From positions 1-36,162 of the forward strand of contig JANQIE010000324.1 in the NCBI GenBank assembly GCA_028282295.1: a DNA stretch of 36,162 bases, read 5' to 3'. Source of the DNA: Desulfobacterales bacterium (GTDB taxonomy: Bacteria; Desulfobacterota; Desulfobacteria; Desulfobacterales; JANQIE01). Of this stretch, positions 34,048 to 36,162 are shown piece by piece. The first letter of the stretch is position 1; each line of letters begins with the position of its first letter. The notes beneath the pieces are model-generated. The model did no database searches. It worked only from the letters and a program-made list of their open reading frames with translations, and had not been told where the DNA came from. A program made the position numbers and the translations under genes.

Positions 34048-34920
34048 TTACTCCTGACTGGTTTTCGGATCAAGAAGATATCTAAGTGCGTTGCCCAGAA
34101 TATCGAATAGTTTGACGAATACGACAAGCATCAGACCGGGCCCCGCGGCCAGCCACCAGCAGCCGGTGGACAAATGCCGCATGGCTTCGGAAAGCAAAAC
34201 GCCGATGGCCGGTGTGTGCGGCGAAAGCCCGAAACCTAAAAAAGTCAGCCCGGCGGCGTGCATGATCGCATGCGGGAAAAGCAAAATCAGCCCCACAAAA
34301 AATTGAGGGAATAAGTGCGGCAGCAGGTGATGGAGGCAGATCCAGGCCGGCTTTCGACCGAGTTTTTTCGACAGTTCGACAAATTCAGCGTTTCTGATTT
34401 GAAGCACTTCGGCGCGAACAATCCTGGCCAAACGGGTCCAATGGGTGGCGGCAACGGCAATGATTACGCCTTTGCCGCCTCCGCCGACGGCGAAGGAGAT
34501 CAGTATTAATAAGACCAGGTGAGGCGTGGCAATCATGATGTCGATCAAGCCGGTCACAAGCGCATCCATCTTCCTGCCGAACATAGCGGCCGCCAGCCCC
34601 AACGTCAGCGCAATCACCGTGCTGCAGGCAGCCGCAACCATGCCGATGCCCAAGCTTAAACACAGCCCTTTGATTGTCCGGGTAAACATATCCCGGCCCA
34701 GCCAATCGGTTCCGAACAGGTGCTTTGCATCCGGGGGCCGGTTGCGCAACGAAAAATCGGTTTCCAGTCCGCTGCCGTCCATCAATAAGCTCCCCAAATA
34801 CAAGGTTGCCAACAACAGGCAGCTCAGCCCAACCATCAACATGGCGCGGCTCCGCCGACTGGTTGGGGGCAACGCGAGCCCTATCTTTGGTGGTCTATCC
34901 GTCAGGGTTGTATGTGCCAT
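34048..34920 (-). CDS. ABC transporter permease (NikC/DppC type)
   Basis: A 290-residue inner-membrane permease from the ATG at 34920. One N-terminal helix (AMLMVGLSCLLLATLYLGSL) is followed by a periplasmic loop with KHLFGTDWLGRDMFTR, the hallmark of the DppC/OppC N-terminal region. Several further helices follow. The EAA loop that docks to the ATPase lies around ELSKKLGRKPAWICLHHLLP. The gene starts 5 bases after the partner permease stop, with no clear ribosome-binding site, so it probably depends on translational coupling. Confidence 0.92.
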   Translation of the reverse strand: MAHTTLTDRPPKIGLALPPTSRRSRAMLMVGLSCLLLATLYLGSLLMDGSGLETDFSLRNRPPDAKHLFGTDWLGRDMFTRTIKGLCLSLGIGMVAAACSTVIALTLGLAAAMFGRKMDALVTGLIDIMIATPHLVLLILISFAVGGGGKGVIIAVAATHWTRLARIVRAEVLQIRNAEFVELSKKLGRKPAWICLHHLLPHLFPQFFVGLILLFPHAIMHAAGLTFLGFGLSPHTPAIGVLLSEAMRHLSTGCWWLAAGPGLMLVVFVKLFDILGNALRYLLDPKTSQE

Positions 34921-34925
34921 AATTT

Positions 34926-35906
34926 TTAGTTTGCCAGTCGAATCCGGGGGTCGACAAGTTGATAAATCAAATCGGCGATTGTGTTGCCGGCCACCACAAA
35001 CAAAGTGCTGCAAAGAACAATGCCGAGTAACAGCGGCACATCACCGCGAACACCGGCCTCAACCGCGGTCCGCCCAAGCCCCGGGTAGGAAAAGACCTGT
35101 TCGGCCAGCACCGAGCCGCCAAAAAGTTCTCCTAACGTTGCAAACTGCAACGTCACCGCCGGCAAAAGCGCATGACGCAGTCCATGACGAAGCGCCACCC
35201 CCAGCCGGGATTCGCCCTGGGCCATGGCGAACAAGGCGTAGTCGCTCATAAACACATCGATCATCTTTTCGCGGGTATGCATAGCGATCTGAGCGATGCC
35301 GATGATCGACAGCGTTAACGCCGGCAAAAGCAAATGCCGCAGGCGTTGTAAAAATGTGATCTCATCCGGCGGCACTCCGAGTGGGCCGGCGCAGCAAAAC
35401 GGCAACCAGCCGAGCTGTACGGCAAAAATCACCAGCAGCAGCATGCCGATCCAAAAGGCCGGGGTGGAGGCCAACACATAGGCATATATTCTGATGCCCT
35501 GATCCAGCACTGAGCCGCGGTAGGTTCCCGCGGCAACGCCCAGAACAAATCCGCAGATGCCCGAAAGCCCCCATGCCAAAGCCATCAACCAGAGCGAGGC
35601 GCTAAAGCGCTTGGCAATGACGCTGGTGACCGGCTGATTGAAGATAACCGAACGACCGAAATCGCCGGTTATGATGCGCTTTGACCAGATAAAAAAGCGT
35701 TCTACCGGAGGCTTGCCCAATCCCCAGCGGCGGATAATCTGTTCTTCCTGCGCTTGACTGATCTGCATGCGGTCAAACCCCAGATAAGCGGTGACCGGAT
35801 CCAGGGGGGCCAAGTTAACCATCGTAAAAGAAAAGCCGGCGACTACCGCAACGATAATCGATAACCGCACCACCTTTTTTAAAATAAACGTTTTCATCAT
35901 TTTCAT
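34926..35906 (-). CDS. ABC transporter permease (NikB/DppB type)
   Basis: A 326-residue inner-membrane permease. The N-terminal helix (LSIIVAVVAGFSFTMVNLAP) and the loop LDPVTAYLGFD, GLGKPPVERFFIW, TGDFGRSV match the DppB/NikB family. The EAA region is ALFAMAQGESRLGVALRHGL followed by RHALLP. ATGs at codons 1, 3 and 4 are all possible and none has a strong ribosome-binding site. It is the first gene of the transporter operon in view. The substrate (nickel, peptide, opine-type metallophore) cannot be read from the permease. No periplasmic binding protein gene lies in the window. Confidence 0.92.
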   Translation of the reverse strand: MKMMKTFILKKVVRLSIIVAVVAGFSFTMVNLAPLDPVTAYLGFDRMQISQAQEEQIIRRWGLGKPPVERFFIWSKRIITGDFGRSVIFNQPVTSVIAKRFSASLWLMALAWGLSGICGFVLGVAAGTYRGSVLDQGIRIYAYVLASTPAFWIGMLLLVIFAVQLGWLPFCCAGPLGVPPDEITFLQRLRHLLLPALTLSIIGIAQIAMHTREKMIDVFMSDYALFAMAQGESRLGVALRHGLRHALLPAVTLQFATLGELFGGSVLAEQVFSYPGLGRTAVEAGVRGDVPLLLGIVLCSTLFVVAGNTIADLIYQLVDPRIRLAN

Positions 35907-35944
35907 CTGGTTTGTTATTAACCCGGCAATAAAATACCTTTAAA

Positions 35945-36042
35945 ATCGTGATTCCGGCGAGCGCCGGCATCAAGCGTCAATTCTGGATGCCGGATCAAGT
36001 CCGGCATGACGAAGGCTTACATATTTAGTCGCCGGTTTAATA
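35945..36042. repeat. 98-bp dispersed repeat, right copy
   Basis: Direct repeat of positions 1-98, identical at 96 of 98 positions. It lies just upstream of the transporter operon and directly abuts the duplicated end of a MITE-like element. Confidence 0.85.
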
Positions 36043-36062
36043 GGGTCCATCCGCAAATAGCA

Positions 36063-36162
36063 AGTGCCCATCCGCAAATAGCATCTTTTGGCCCCTGGCG
36101 GCGTTCTCGCATTTTTAAAATCCTCGACATAGCCTGCTATGCCTGCGGTTTTAAAAATGCTC
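36063..36162. mobile_element. MITE-like element, copy 3, cut by the window edge
   Basis: Begins AGTGCCCATCCGCAAATAG and matches copies 1 and 2 through GGCCCCTGGCGGCGTTCTCG. It lacks about 25 bases, including the AATGGCGGAGCCATT side hairpin, and its core is CATAGCCTGCTATG (36128-36141). The end sequence CCATCCGCAAATAGCA is present twice in tandem (36047-36062 and 36067-36082), so part of an older copy or a slip duplication precedes it. Confidence 0.75.

Overview
The window looks like chromosomal DNA from a Gram-negative, GC-rich bacterium, most plausibly a member of the Desulfobacterota (Desulfobacteraceae/Desulfosarcina-like). This is inferred from the mix of genes: a PfaA/PfaD-type lipid synthase, many multi-domain two-component proteins, a response regulator with a CxxC...CxxC tail, and a fused MrfA/MrfB-type helicase-nuclease. 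No rRNA, tRNA or CRISPR array was seen, and no marker gene fixes the species.

Layout. Positions 1-482 hold dispersed repeats only. From 8134 down to 483 (minus strand) lies a probable long transcription unit: a DUF4178 protein, a remnant of a DUF3047 gene, a membrane hybrid histidine kinase, a multi-domain response regulator with a degenerate GGDEF domain, a tiny XRE regulator and a secreted lipoprotein S9 peptidase. Upstream of it, also on the minus strand, is a YbjN-like gene followed by pspA (9614-8479), an envelope-stress module related to the DUF4178 gene. A 961-residue helicase fused to a DEDDy exonuclease runs on the plus strand (9967-12852) and converges on a glycosyltransferase/HAD pair (15254-12897, minus). 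A single-domain response regulator with a cysteine-rich tail follows (16183-15605).

The centre (16694-26043) is a two-gene secondary-lipid/polyketide system. One gene is a 2251-residue PfaA-like synthase (KS-AT-3xACP-KR-DH). The other is a PfaD-like FMN enoyl reductase. A small MerR-like regulator sits between them on the opposite strand, facing a tandem-repeat-containing promoter region. No PfaB, PfaC or phosphopantetheinyl transferase is present in the window.

Next are an aminopeptidase P-like gene overlapping xerD by 8 bases (28196-26192, minus). A plus-strand signalling operon follows (28711-32074): a cyclic-nucleotide-binding protein, a response regulator with TPRs, and a soluble GAF histidine kinase, then a hotdog-fold protein. 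The right end is a minus-strand nickel/peptide-type ABC importer (two permeases, two ATPases) with no binding protein in view.

The region is peppered with small non-coding mobile-like sequences. There are three copies of a roughly 165-bp palindromic element with 19-bp terminal inverted repeats, and one 181-bp element with different ends but the same central core. There is also a GGTGGGC-type palindrome family, a CCCCGGC-hairpin repeat family, and a 98-bp direct repeat at both ends of the window. Several of these touch coding sequence: one supplies a stop codon and another encodes a protein C-terminus.
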